DNA from: Trachythela sp. YZ-2020
Taxonomy: Eukaryota; Cnidaria; Anthozoa; Malacalcyonacea; Clavulariidae
DNA length: 64,000 nt
NCBI GenBank assembly: GCA_016169945.1
Contig: JADLSH010000178.1
Location: forward strand, 124,001 to 188,000
Reading direction: 5' to 3'
The notes beneath the pieces were generated by a model. The model searched no databases. It saw only the letters and a program-made list of their open reading frames with translations, and was not told the DNA's origin. Position 1 is the first letter of the stretch. Each line of letters begins with the position of its first letter. Positions 45,903-56,767 of this stretch are shown here, piece after piece. The position numbers and the translations under genes were made by a program.

Positions 45903-46149
45903 GCAATTGGTTGTCTTGTAAGTTCTGTTGGCTGTTCATATTTCCTTGTTGGTGACAAATGCCATTAAATGTTGGTGCTTAGAAGCTGTTGGGCAATTTG
46001 GCTCCTTGGAGGTAATTTCAAACCACCAAATGGTTGAAGTCGCTACTTGAAGTTTCGTGAATGGTAAAGAATGCACATAATTATATTAATTAACCCATTA
46101 AGGTATGAGGACCTTCCCTTGACAAGTAAAATAAGTAGTGTCTTGGAAT

Positions 46150-46409
46150 CAGGGGCGTAACGTGACCATTTTGACTGGGGGGTGTAACGTCTAATATTTA
46201 CCGACAAACACGTGGTCGTGCCCCTCCCCCCATAAGATTATACACATACGATATCCTCCGTTTATATAGCTTCATGTTTTAATGGTTTTTTACACGTTAA
46301 TATTATATATTTATATATCGATGATTTTACCGACGGCTCCGTACATCACCGACCGAATCCGCGTTTTACCGACCGTACCAAAGTATGCTGCAAAAGAATT
46401 GCCTGTAGG
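46150..46409. mobile_element. Putative hAT terminus, partner not found
   Basis: Family G stops abruptly at 46,149 and CAGGGGCGTAAC, a hAT-style tip, begins at 46,150. No matching right end or CTTGGAAT duplication was found downstream. Confidence 0.45.
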
Positions 46410-46725
46410 GACTTTCTAAAAAATGTCTTGCGCACGAAATTTGAATGCTTAAAAGTTATTTTGAGTTAGTGGATGGAAAATTTGTTCGGTGTTGCATTGC
46501 TGGTCAAAATTTCAGAAAATTTTGCTTAAGTGTAAGCCCTTCAAAACGTCGCGCAAACTTTCATTTAAGAAAAAAAATCAGCGTTGTGCATGCTTAATTT
46601 ACGCCTTTACCTAATTTGCATATTGTCTTTTGGGAGCAAAAGCGAAATAGCAATGTCAAAATTGGGTAAAGGCGTAAATTAAGCATGCACAATGCTGATA
46701 TTTTTTTAATATCTTAAAACGGCTT
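46410..46725. repeat. Diverged partial copy of the 27-kb palindromic MITE
   Basis: Shares AGTTATTTTGAGTTAGTGG and CTTCAAAACGTCGCGCAAAC segments with 27,120-27,480, including the central inverted GTAAAGGCGTAAATTAAGCA. Confidence 0.75.
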
Positions 46726-46796
46726 TCTTTTTGGTCCGCCATTTTGAAGCACCAAGTTTAGAATACGATTTCAAATGCTAAACATAGAAAAATAAA

Positions 46797-47120
46797 ATTT
46801 TAAGAAACCTTGGACAGTTTAGTAATCGAGTAAAATAATTTTAGTAATGGAAAAGAGGGCAGAAAAAATATGCAGATTCTGCCTGCTAGTTTTCGGACAG
46901 CTTTTAACTGACTGCCGAATGAAAGAGACACTAGCACGGCTGGACCCGTAACTGCTCGAAAACCACAACATAATATGTTTTCCACACAAATGCGCAAATT
47001 AAATTAGCTTCTTAATAAAAATGTTGGCCAATAGCAGAAAAACAGGCGGAATATTAAATTATCGCGTAAAAGATCGTCTTTACAGTACATGATTAAAGAC
47101 GAGGTCGAAGGGCAAGGCTA
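46797..47120. repeat. Dispersed repeat H, copy 1
   Basis: Homologous in the same orientation to 61,270-61,570 (landmarks TAACTGCTCGAAA, AAATGCGCAAATTAAATT, GGCGGAATAT). Nature unknown. Confidence 0.7.
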
Positions 47121-48423
47121 AAAGGAATAATATATGTATAATATAAACGTTTTAGTGTCTTACCAAACTCGCTGTTGTTTTTGCAGAGTCCAATGCTTCG
47201 GGCCATTTCTGAGTATTTGGGTTGAGTTAACGGTGTAGCTTTGGAGCAATATTTGTAAATATAGGAGAACAGTCTTGCTACGACTACCGTGGCAGAAAGG
47301 GGCGAATGCTGAAGTTGCGTTTGTATAAATTGCGTGTGTTCGGTCATGCGTATTGGGACTGCAATTGTAATTGTAACATGTGGTAATGGGGGTGAAGAGA
47401 GGATATGGATTGTGATGGGGGGATGAGATTGTGTATGCAACAAGTAGATATACTTCATGTATAGTGTTTGTAGATTGGCAATTATTTGTCTCGGTTATGT
47501 ATTTTGTGTGCGACGTTAAAAATGTGGATTTATATATTGAATAAGTGTGTTTTGGTTTATATCAAGAAGTTAAAAGTCTTAGGTTAATGATGTCAGGGGT
47601 TAGAAGTAAAATTATTTCTTGTAAAAGTCGCCATAATTGGTAAATGTGTAGGTGTCTGTACACAAGGAGAAAATTATACAACAATTTGTTTTACTAATGA
47701 TATGTTTACAAAAGTATAAATGTGTGCATCCATGGTGAAATTAAGTATAACTAATTATTGAACATACAGGACATAAAAATTATTGTATATAACGTTTTTT
47801 TACACAATTATATAATTGGTATATGTTTCAGAAATTGAAGACTTTCGAGGACGAGAAGTTCATCTGGCATGTCTTAGCCAGCCTGCCTACCAGTCGTCGT
47901 ATGGACGGTGATCTTAGAATTTGCGCGGTCACTTGAAAATGGCGGCTTTGGACGGCTGATTATCATATTGACACCTTTATAGAAATTGATAACTCCACTT
48001 CGCAAAATAGTGCAGACCTGTAGCGGTCATGTACAATAGGTCTTCTACAGTGTGTAGTCTAATGTCTTGTCATTGATTCCTATCATTTTCTAGGAACTCT
48101 CTTTGTCTACACTAATAATTGACAGTCAAATTTGAGGCAATTCCAGTCAAATAGCTTGTTTGGCTAACATGTGAATTGATCATGCAAGTTTCATCCTCTT
48201 AATAAACCATAAAAAATATAGAGTAATAATATTCTGCCAGAGAGTAAGTCCTTATACTATACCATCCTCGCGCACATATTAAGTTGTAAGTCAAATATAC
48301 CGAATTTGGACGCCCAAATTCCCTATCCTGGCTAAGACCCTGTCTTCTGGAGAGGAGCTAGAATTTCAAAATCATCAAAAGCAGTGTGAGTAGTAATATA
48401 CAGACCGATCAACCCTTGTTTTT
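47121..48423. other. Unassigned sequence
   Basis: A 121-codon minus-strand ORF (47,093-47,458) overlaps repeat H and has no recognised domain. An exon-like block at about 47,831-47,908 is flanked by TTTCAG and GTGATC, without further support. Confidence 0.35.
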
Positions 48424-49327
48424 AGGGGGCCGCAGGGGGCCACACTAATTAATATGCAAGGGGGCCGCAAACATTAGCATATAGGGGGCCGCAGGGGGCC
48501 GCAGGGGGCCGCAGGGGGCCGCAGGGGGCCGCAGGGGGCCGCAGGGGGCCGCAGGGGCCGCAGGGGCCGGGCCTGAGGGGGCCGCAGGGGCCTGAGGGGG
48601 CCTGAGGGGCCGCAGGGGGCCGCAGGGGCCGCAGGGGCCGCAGGGGGCCGCAGGGGGCCGCAGGGGCCGCAGGGGCCTGAGGCGCAGGGGGCCGCAGAGG
48701 GCCGCAGGGGGCCCTGAGGGGGCCGCAGGGGGCCTGCAGGGGCCACCTGAGGGGCCTGAGGGGCCGCAGGGGGCCGCAGGGGGCCGCAGGGGGCCGCAGG
48801 GGGCCGCAGGGGCCTGGGGGCCGCAGGGGGCCGCAGGGGGCCGCAGGGGCCGCAGGGGGCCCGCAGGGGCCGCAGAGAGCCGCTGAGGGGCCGCAGGGGC
48901 CGCAGGGGGCCGCAGGGGGGCCTGAGGGGGCCGCAGGGGCCGCAGGGGGCCTGCAGGGGGCCGCAGGGGGCCTGGGGGGCCGCAGGGGCCGCAGGGGGCC
49001 GCAGGGGCCCTGGGGGCCGCAGGGGCCTGGGGGCCGCAGGGGCCTGAGGGGGCCCTGAGGGGGCCGCAGGGGCCGCAGGGGGCCGCAGGGGCCTGAGGCC
49101 GCAGGGGCCTGAGGGGCCGCAGGGGCCTGGGGGCCCTGCAGGGGCCGCAGGGGCCTGCAGGGGCCGCAGGGGGCCGCAGGGGGGCCTGGGGGCCGCAGGG
49201 GGCCGCAGGGGGCCTGGCCGCAGGGGGCCGCAGGGGCCGCAGGGGCCACCAGGGCCGCAGGGGCCGCAGGGAGGCCGCTGGGGGCCTGAGGACCACAGGG
49301 AACCGCAGGGAACCGCAGGGGGCCGCG
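48424..49327. repeat. GC-rich minisatellite of GCAGGGGGCC units
   Basis: About 90 units of (G)GGGGCCGCA, 9-10 bp, with GGCCTGAG and GGCCTGG variants, and almost no other sequence. The plus strand is G-rich, the minus strand C-rich. All three minus-strand frames are open for about 285-300 codons because the unit contains no stop in that direction. The predicted Pro/Ala/Gly/Cys repeats are an artefact of the array and are not called as genes. Confidence 0.97.
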
Positions 49328-49559
49328 AACGCAACTCATCATTAACATAAATTATGTATTGACGTCATAATGATATGCAATTCTACAAAGTTTTCAAGCG
49401 TTTATTTAGTAAAGCCTATACAAGTGAGTTTAAAAACATTGTCGTTTTGGCCTTGTTGCATTTGTTGCTAATGTAAACTAAAGGTACAATAGCTTAACTC
49501 ATTAAAGGATTAAGTCAAAAGGCTTGTTTGGGCGAAACAATCATTAAGCTGAAGCAGCA

Positions 49560-49645
49560 CAATTGCTAAGCGTCCGTATAAAGTTCCGAAGCGTCCGTAT
49601 AAAGTTCCAAAGCGTCCGTATAAAGTTCCCAAGCGTCGTGTTCCA
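49560..49645. repeat. 21-bp tandem repeat, 3.5 copies
   Basis: Three copies of AGCGTCCGTATAAAGTTCC with one varying base between them, then a partial fourth ending GTGTTCC. Confidence 0.9.
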
Positions 49646-49804
49646 AACACAGTCCGTTTCGACAGCGAGTAAATATATTCTCGTATCTAATATCACCTTA
49701 TACGAAACGGCTTAGACAACTAATATAGCGACACTTAACCTAGTAAAATATTATTACCTTATGCGAAGTAATAACAAGCAGAAATATATCTTTTTTTTTA
49801 TAGA

Positions 49805-49915
49805 TATCATTTTAGGATATCATACAGTATCTTAGGATATCATTTTAGGATATCATACAGTATCATAGGACAACATTTTAGGATATCATACAGTATCTTA
49901 GGATATTCATCACTA
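49805..49915. repeat. Tandem TTAGGATATCATACAGTATC units
   Basis: Four or so copies of an about 31-36-bp unit containing TTTTAGGATATCATACAGTA. Confidence 0.85.
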
Positions 49916-49929
49916 TCTGGATAATCTAC

Positions 49930-50462
49930 CAAAATATTTTACTAATTACTATGTTACTAACAGCGAAATACATAAACACAATACAAGGAACGCATCTAAA
50001 CTTCATAAATGATACTTAAGAACTAATTTTGTCAAACATTCACTTTACAATAAAGGTGTAAATATCTGGAATGAGTTAAAGTCTGAATTAAAAATTATAA
50101 AATCCTATCACATATTCAAGAAAAAATCAAAAAATTATTTCTTGCTGTTGCATTCGGAAACATAGATTTGATATATCCCTCATCTATCTCTTGTATGTAA
50201 ATTATATAATTATGCCTTCTCAAGGAATAACTTTTCTAATTTGTATATCTTTGTTATTATTTGAATAATCTATTAATAATTTTACGATGGTCAATGTAAA
50301 AAATTGTAAATATTTAAACTAGAAGTCTTAAGCAAAAGCCTTTAGCGGTTTCTAGTAGACTTCTAGCCCTAGTAACTGTAATCTATGTTTTATTTTTATT
50401 TTAAACTATGTATGTATACATATGTATGGGCAAAACTTTAATAAACTTAAACTTAAACTACT
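49930..50462 (+). pseudogene. 5'-truncated LINE, RT C-terminus and 3' tail
   Basis: Plus-strand frame shows the LINE tail protein: an HNTRNA segment near 49,980, SLYNKGVNIWNELKSELK near 50,045, then FKKKSKNYFLL. This is the conserved end of CR1/L2-type RT proteins. A stop sits after the first part. A 3' untranslated region of about 280 bp ends in AATAAACTTAAACTTAAAC, a short tail repeat. Confidence 0.85.
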
Positions 50463-51129
50463 AGTGTGACCAAAGTTGCTTGGATGCGAAAAAATGCTGG
50501 TAAGTAGCAGTCCCCAACTTCTCATCTCCAGATGAACTTCTCGTTCGGTAGCTCGAATGGCAGCTCCATTCTGCTTTCACTCCTCTGCTCTCTTGCCTCT
50601 TAAAATGATTCCGGTTCATATTACATATCCAAATTAATCTGCATAAATGTTCATAAATTATCTAAAATTTTTACAATTATTGTTGATATAAACTGAATTG
50701 CCAGAACAGGATTTAGAATTTCCCAGCAACTGTAATAGAAAAGTTGTAGCTGATGAAAAAAGGAATATTGTTGGAAAGTTTCATTGCCTTTGAAGAAGAA
50801 GTTCAATTTTTTGAAGTTCGCATACATATATGACCGAAATCGTTGAAATTAAATTTCCGCACGCGATATAAATTACGAAATGCAATATAAGGTTAGTGTC
50901 GCTTGCAATAAACCAATGCCGGTACTTTCAAGACGATGGGATGCAAAGATCCCTGACATTTTAGCTTCCGAAGTTGTCTGAGCGTGCGCCGACGCTGCAA
51001 CAAGAAGGTATTTTCACGAGAATTACCATAAAAGGGCTAAATTATTTCGTAATATAAACAAAATGGCAGCTTTTAAAAGATCTTTCCAAGACCTGTCGAA
51101 TGGTGCTATTTACGACTAAAGGTAGGAAA
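50463..51129. other. Unassigned sequence
   Basis: No coding signal or repeat ends noticed. Confidence 0.4.
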
Positions 51130-51315
51130 GCGAAATGAATATTTAATTAGTTTATATTTTTTTAATTTGTAAACAAAACAATATTCAGAGTGTTTAAAAG
51201 GTGCTACATCTGCCCTATAGCGTTGTAAACAAACATAATTTACTTCGCTAAAGAGATGGTAAAACGCTGATTCGAACGGTAGTATTTTCATCTACATCGC
51301 ATGCACTGAACCGAA
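51130..51315. repeat. Diverged copy of the 3' flank of the zinc-finger ORF
   Basis: Matches 37,600-37,780 (and 5130-5310 in reverse) from GCGAAATGAATATTTAATTAG onward. It begins right after the sequence for the ORF's last residues, so only the flank is present. Confidence 0.75.
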
Positions 51316-52452
51316 GATATGGTTCAACAGCATACGATTTCAAGTCATTGCTTGCTAGTACACACGTAAAAACGCACAAGTTGTAACAAACCTGCAGCAG
51401 ACTTGTAGCAAGTCTGCATCAACATCTTGTCAACAGGATGTGTTCGCACTGCTTGTCCCATGATGTTGAAACAGCCTTGTAACAACTTGTTCCCGTTCTT
51501 GCAGCAAGGTTGTTGTGACAGAGCCGTAGCAAGGCTGTTGCCAACAAGGTTGTAGCAAGCTTGTCAACAACTTGGTACAGGTTTGTTGACACGGAGCTGT
51601 AGCAAGCTTGTCGAAATCAATCCGTGACAAGCTCGATTCAACAAGTTTGTAACAAACATGGCGGCTCGCGTAAACCCACGCAAAAGCCCGCGAATATTAT
51701 CCAGAAAACACGCGTGTGTGTTCGCGTGTTTTCCGGGGGGGGAAGCGATAAAAAAAACAGACAACACAAACTTTGCTTAAAATTTCATATTATTTTGAAA
51801 GAAGAGAACAAAGATTAGTAAATACATAAACTGCAGATTTAAATACAAAGGTAAAACTATCATTTACATATTTTGCATGCAATTAAAGTGGTTTTTTTCA
51901 GAGTATTCTATTTCAATATCGTGTTTTGATGGAGTTGACAAACTGACAGTGCAACCTTTGTCAGGGCCTTGTGATACAGGCGTTCAAAAATGAAATAATG
52001 TACAATAGATTATGTTCTCGTGGCACAATTACAAAACTGTCTCTCTTTTGCCTTCATTAATAAAAATAAAAGGGACAAGGGTTGCATGTCAATGTCAATA
52101 TATATGTCATTGTTACCAGTATTTAATATTACAGTCAAATCAGGACATTGGTTGTGAATTTCAATATGCAATTTGTTCATGTCGGTTGCGAATTGCACAG
52201 AGCAATCTCCAAATCAATATTGTGTGAGACAATATTTCAAATGTTGCTCGTAACAGAACACCGGATTTGACTGTAATAAATTTTATAATAAAGGGTTTTA
52301 TACTTTGTAAGAATCAGCTGCCATGGGTTTTTTTAAACTACTGTACCTAAAAAGACTCAAAACACTCAGGCGGGCATGCAGTAGCATGAGAATGGCCTTT
52401 TCTCTGAACGTTGGCATATTTTGAACTTTTCAGACTTTATTGCAGTTCCAAC

Positions 52453-52889
52453 TAGGGACAGGTACATTAATAGGCAAAAGTTTCGGTATGACGTCATTTT
52501 GCCAACGTAATTACGTAATACGCATATGCGCCAACCATCTGCGGGCCAGCGGCATAGCGTACACCGTGTTACTTTCGGCAAATACGTGGTGTATGTACAA
52601 TATTTGGACTAATGGCGATTTTCATTTAATGAATAATGAATTAATGAATCAACAGAACGCGTTAGAGGACCTTGTTGAGGCCTCAGTTATGTTGCAATAT
52701 AACAAACGTTAAATTACTTTAATTTATGTTAAATTAAATAAAGTTCTTGTTTTTTTCGTGGTCTTGATTGAATATGAGTAGCATAATTATGGGCATAATA
52801 GGGGAAATTTTGGGCATAATAGGGTAAAGTCAGGAGCATTTGAGAATAGCATAATAGGCAATTTTTTTAGCATAATGTACCTGTCCCTA
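52453..52889. mobile_element. hAT MITE, 437 bp, 8-bp TSD
   Basis: Ends TAGGGACAGGTACATTA and complement; GTTCCAAC at 52,445-52,452 and 52,890-52,897. The right part has several GCATAATAGG repeats. The 90-codon ORF starting at 52,440 straddles the terminus and is not a gene. Confidence 0.9.
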
Positions 52890-53009
52890 GTTCCAACACA
52901 AACCCACAGCAGCATTTTTAGGAAACATTAATGCAACCTTTCTTAATTGTGATTTAGGTATAAATCCAAGATGGAAAAAATCTGTAGGAAGAATTTGGTT
53001 ACAAAGATA

Positions 53010-53128
53010 TTATGCACCAGTCAATTTACATCCCCCACCTCCCCCCGACTGCACATAAGCTTTCCCCAGCTTCAAAAATCCTATCTATGCCCTGGGGTGG
53101 GCAAGGCTTACATTGACTGGTGTGCAAA
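53010..53128. mobile_element. Small inverted element, about 115 bp
   Basis: CACCAGTCAATTTACA at the left pairs with TTACATTGACTGGTG at the right. A single related CATTGACTGGT end lies near 55,212. Confidence 0.6.
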
Positions 53129-53483
53129 GAGATAATCATGAAACTAGAACTTGAAGTTGCTTGTTTTAGAACAAAACTTAAACACTCAGACATTTAAATG
53201 CTTTTGATATAATAGTAGTTGTATGTCTATTTTTATGTCAGATTCAGGGCTTCTGTTCAATGATTATAATTATATAATTATTGGAATCAAAAGACTGCCC
53301 ATATCCTATACACCCCTAAATTATGGTTTATGTGGAGAATAATAATAGGATTATTAGGATATGGATATATGTTGTACTACATGTATATGAATAGTATTTA
53401 ATTAAAGAGTAGAACGGTGTTAAAAATTTAATTTAATGAAAATAAACTGGCCAATCCCTGTATATTTCAATTACTTGTCTGTG

Positions 53484-53615
53484 TCAATCTTCTGTCTGTA
53501 ATAGTTCGGTCACTTTATTTACTAAACATTTTCTTTTCCTTTCTGAGGATGGTTGCACTCCTTCCATGAAGAACCACAAATTCTTTATTTGATGATATTC
53601 TTGTGGATCTGCCAT
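53484..53615 (-). CDS. 43-residue ORF, possible exon
   Basis: ATG at 53,615, TGA at 53,484. The product (MADPQEYHQIKNLWFFMEGV then QPSSERKRKCLVNKVTELL) has a protein-like mix of charged and aromatic residues with a basic patch. The frame is also open upstream, including IWREI after an AG at about 53,627, so it could be a last exon. It lies inside the 3.77-kb CAC element. Identity unknown. Confidence 0.35.
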   Translation of the reverse strand: MADPQEYHQIKNLWFFMEGVQPSSERKRKCLVNKVTELLQTED

Positions 53616-53689
53616 AATTTCCCTCCAGATACCATGTTAATTAAAGCCACTGTACCAATATAAAATTATACCCAGTTAGTAGTCATTCA

Positions 53690-54775
53690 TAAATTTGCCT
53701 GTTCTGTTGTTTATAGGCCCCACATATCATGTTTCTTATTCTTCTCGAAATTCTGTATATTGTAATAATAAACCTGTTATACCTGACCACCTGGCTCCCA
53801 GGCTATTCATGGCAGCAGTATTCCAGGCAAAATCAAGTAGAGCCCTTCTTGAGTTTAGACCCCCTCTTTTTAAGTAATATGCCTATTTTTGGCTACTGTT
53901 TGGAAATTTAATATGTCATACAGCCCCCAGGTTCTGCATGTGCCATGCATTTCAATTGATTTATGGTCTGAAATGCCTTGACCATGACAATATATGTTGA
54001 TATTTATGGGCAATGGCAGATCTCATACCCCAATTAAATTTGCTTTTTAATAATAATAATAATATTAGACCAAAAGACCATGACAATCAGTACTCAATTC
54101 ACCCAGCAGCAAAAATATGATAGCTAATGTTTTATGCTAGAAGGGTTCAAATTAATATGAATTTTGTTTACTAAAATATATATTTTGCAATTCAATACAA
54201 AATATTCAGTGATCAATGCATGTAAAATGCCTGTCCAGAGTTTTATCTCTGACAGGGGCAGTTAAATTAGGCTGCTGAGTACAGAAGTTTGAGCTAAATT
54301 TATAAATAATGAATATTGTTTAACTGAATTAAGTCAGGGCCTGGGTAAATGCGAGAAATCAACGGTTTCATTCTGCTAGTTACCACCAGAAGGCAATATA
54401 TTGTATTCAAAGCCAAAGCAATAAAGCATATTAACATACAAAGATTACAAGCATAAATACTGCACTGTACATAATATTTGGGTGTTAGAAAACAAAAAAC
54501 TGTAATGTTTAGGCGATAATTTTACAAAATCTACTCAAGCGCGCTAACTTAGCTATAAAATATAACACTTACCAGCTATTTTTTTTACATTTTTCTCTTC
54601 AAACATCAAAATAAAGAAAATTTAAACCATATGATTTTGCCGTTGAAACCACAGAAACTTGACGTCTTGAAAGTCAGCTTTTCTTGCTTTCGCCATAACT
54701 TTCATTCTGCATAACAACGCTTAGCAACCACCAATAAAATACGGTTTTGCCAAGTTCAAATTAGTTCAGCTGTTG
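53690..54775. other. Interior of the CAC element, no gene seen
   Basis: AT-rich, with AAT repeats near 54,050. Overlapping 60-codon plus-strand ORFs at 53,695 and 53,729 lack any support. Confidence 0.4.
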
Positions 54776-55357
54776 TATGAAAATTCTTGCCGTTAACAAT
54801 GCCGTAACAAGTTGTTCGCAACTCTTGGTACATACTTGTTAAAACAGTCTTGCTACAAGCTTGTTGAAACGGACTTGTTACAACTTCACGACCACGACCA
54901 CATCCTTGTCAACAAGTTGTTCTAACACGCATATGGCTTGTTGAAACAAGCTTGATTCAAGTTGTTCAACAACTTGCTACAAGTCTGCAAACCAACAAGT
55001 TATAGCAAGCTTGATGACACAAGTTTGCTATAGCTTGATAAAATGACAAGCTTGTTACAACTTGTCAACAAGCTTGCTACAAGCTTGTTAAGCCAACAAC
55101 TTGTCAACAAGATGTGAGATTTTTACGTGTGTAGTATATGATGGGCCGATCAGCGGCAGCCTAATTAATATTCCACGCAAAATATTTGAGATATCATTGA
55201 TAGAACAAAAACATACATTGACTGGTATGATGCCACTTCTATTTTCATCAGTTCCGTCCTGAATGTAACACCAAAAATTCTTCCCATAACATTTACGTCT
55301 CCCAGAGCACGGAGACAATCTAAAATAATTTGACATTCTCATATTAATGTTTCGTCA

Positions 55358-56767
55358 GGGATCGGTTGTTCAAAAGCCGGTTAACTTAACCCAGGATTAG
55401 CGTTAATCCAGGGTTAAAAATCCTTAACCCTGGGTTAGCTAATCCTAGGTTAATTTCGCGTTGCTCAAAGGTCGGTTAGCGGTGCGATTAGTTAACCCTG
55501 GGTTAAGACATTTAACTCAAGAATAATCTATGTTAAAATATATATCTAATATAAGAACGTTTTTGATTGGCTGAAAAGCGTGCGTCAAAACATGAAGCAA
55601 CTGAAATTTAACTATTCAGACATGAATTTGAGCATTTTAGAAAGTTCCGAGATAAAATAATCCTTGATCAAAACCGTTTATATAGACCAAACAAATGAGA
55701 GATAGAACATATAAAATTAAATTAGCTCATTATAAGCCATAAATTTTTGAATTTTAGGCTGTGCTTGAATAATTAAATTTGAGAACAAAATTAGACTTAT
55801 GGCAGCCAATCAAATGAAATTCCATTTTTGTGAAGTTGAAAAACAATTGTCAACGCATGCGTATTGCAGAAGATCCTAACAAAACATCAAAATAGAAAAA
55901 AGAAGGCAAAGCTAAGTTGTTTTACAGCTTTCAAAAACAATGTTTGTTAGTAATACACTGAGTCTGCAGACATATAAATGTGAAAAAACTTGTGATGTTC
56001 AAGAAAAGCAAATGGGAACTTGTAAATTAAAACTGCTGGCAACCGAATTGTTTGGCAAAAGAAAAAGGGTTCTGAGTAAATATATTTTTCGAACAAACCC
56101 GAAGGCGTACAAACAGCAAGTTGTTTTTGGTGGCAATATTGAAATATGGCATTTCAAAGCTTTCGTGAGGTAATTCGTTTTACTTCATTGTACAATATCA
56201 TGTTTACGGCTTTATGCCAAACAGAAAACTATATTTTGAAAACCATTTTAATAGCTATAGGCGTAGAACTTCTATTGTAAAATTGGCCGAACACCGACGG
56301 GGACGTAGTCTACAGTATTAACTATAATGATGTCCATGCTTAGACCATGACAATCTAAATTGTTGTGTCTTTAATGCTCGTAAAATATAACGCCAGCATG
56401 TATAGGTAAATCAACTCAATGGGCTCGTACAGGACGATTAAGAATCACAATAATATTCAAAGACTTAGAATTTACTGTTTGAGGTTGGTTTTCATCCATA
56501 AAATCTTTGTACACTCTTTGTTTCACCGAGATTTTTGTGTGTTTACGTGTTTTCCACTCCTTTCGACGTCCATTTTTACGAGTTAATCGGTCGATTAGCA
56601 AGTTAACCCACCTAGTGAGGTGGGTTAAATTTAACCCACTGTTTAACCCTGGGTTACGGTTAATCTAGCTTTGAACAACGCAAACAAACCTAAGGTTAAA
56701 ATTTAACCCTAGGTTAGGCAAATTTAACCCTGGGTTAGTGTTAACCGGCTTTTGAACAACCGGTCCC
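55358..56767. mobile_element. Harbinger/ISL2EU-like element, 1.4 kb
   Basis: Ends GGGA(T/C)CGGTTGTTCAAAAG followed by CCGGTTAAC, inverted. Subterminal regions hold many TTAACCCTGGGTTA palindromes, about eight in all. The target duplication is unclear. GG(G)RCCGGTTGTTC tips recall ISL2EU-type PIF/Harbinger elements, a low-certainty match from memory. Contains the ORF below. Confidence 0.65.
55940..56173 (+). CDS. Possible exon within the Harbinger-like element
   Basis: A 77-codon ORF beginning MFVSNTLSLQTYKCEKT, basic (FGKRKRVLSKYIF), with a donor-like GAG|GTAATT at its end (about 56,169). It may be part of the element's own protein. No known domain seen. Confidence 0.35.
   Translation: MFVSNTLSLQTYKCEKTCDVQEKQMGTCKLKLLATELFGKRKRVLSKYIFRTNPKAYKQQVVFGGNIEIWHFKAFVR

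Larger units (their letters stand above)
51361..55131. mobile_element. 3.77-kb element with CAC termini and 5-bp TSD
   Basis: Ends CACACGTAAAAA and complement, flanked by TAGTA (51,356-51,360 and 55,132-55,136). Both ends carry about 300 bp of quasi-palindromic subterminal repeats built from CTTGTTGACAAG and TTGTAGCAAGCTTG. A 5-bp duplication with CAC tips is the Transib pattern; some hAT groups also make 5-bp duplications. It contains a hAT MITE (52,453), a small inverted element (53,010) and a 43-residue ORF (53,615). No transposase was recognised. Confidence 0.75.

Noticed and set aside
43895..45911. Calling the 2-kb long-TIR element firmly as Mutator
   Set aside because: The GTACTGTAC flank is near-palindromic so 8 versus 9 bp cannot be settled, and no transposase is present; kept as MULE-like only.
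47093..47458. 121-codon minus-strand ORF
   Set aside because: Overlaps dispersed repeat H, low-complexity His/Pro start, no recognised domain and not conserved in the second repeat copy.
48445..49348. Three overlapping 283-299-codon ORFs, Pro/Ala/Gly/Cys-rich, on the minus strand
   Set aside because: All three frames of the GCAGGGGGCC minisatellite are open; the sequence is pure repeat with no promoter or intron signals, so collagen- or proline-rich protein calls would be artefacts.
49560..49645. Regular short repeats resembling a CRISPR array
   Set aside because: Units are contiguous with one variable base and no spacers, in eukaryotic DNA; a simple minisatellite.
52440..52712. 90-codon plus-strand ORF
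   Set aside because: It starts outside and runs across the left terminus of a hAT MITE, so it is a chance fusion.
55370..56760. AACCCT/AGGGTT motifs as an interstitial telomere
   Set aside because: They are spaced palindromes within inverted transposon ends, not a tandem hexamer run.
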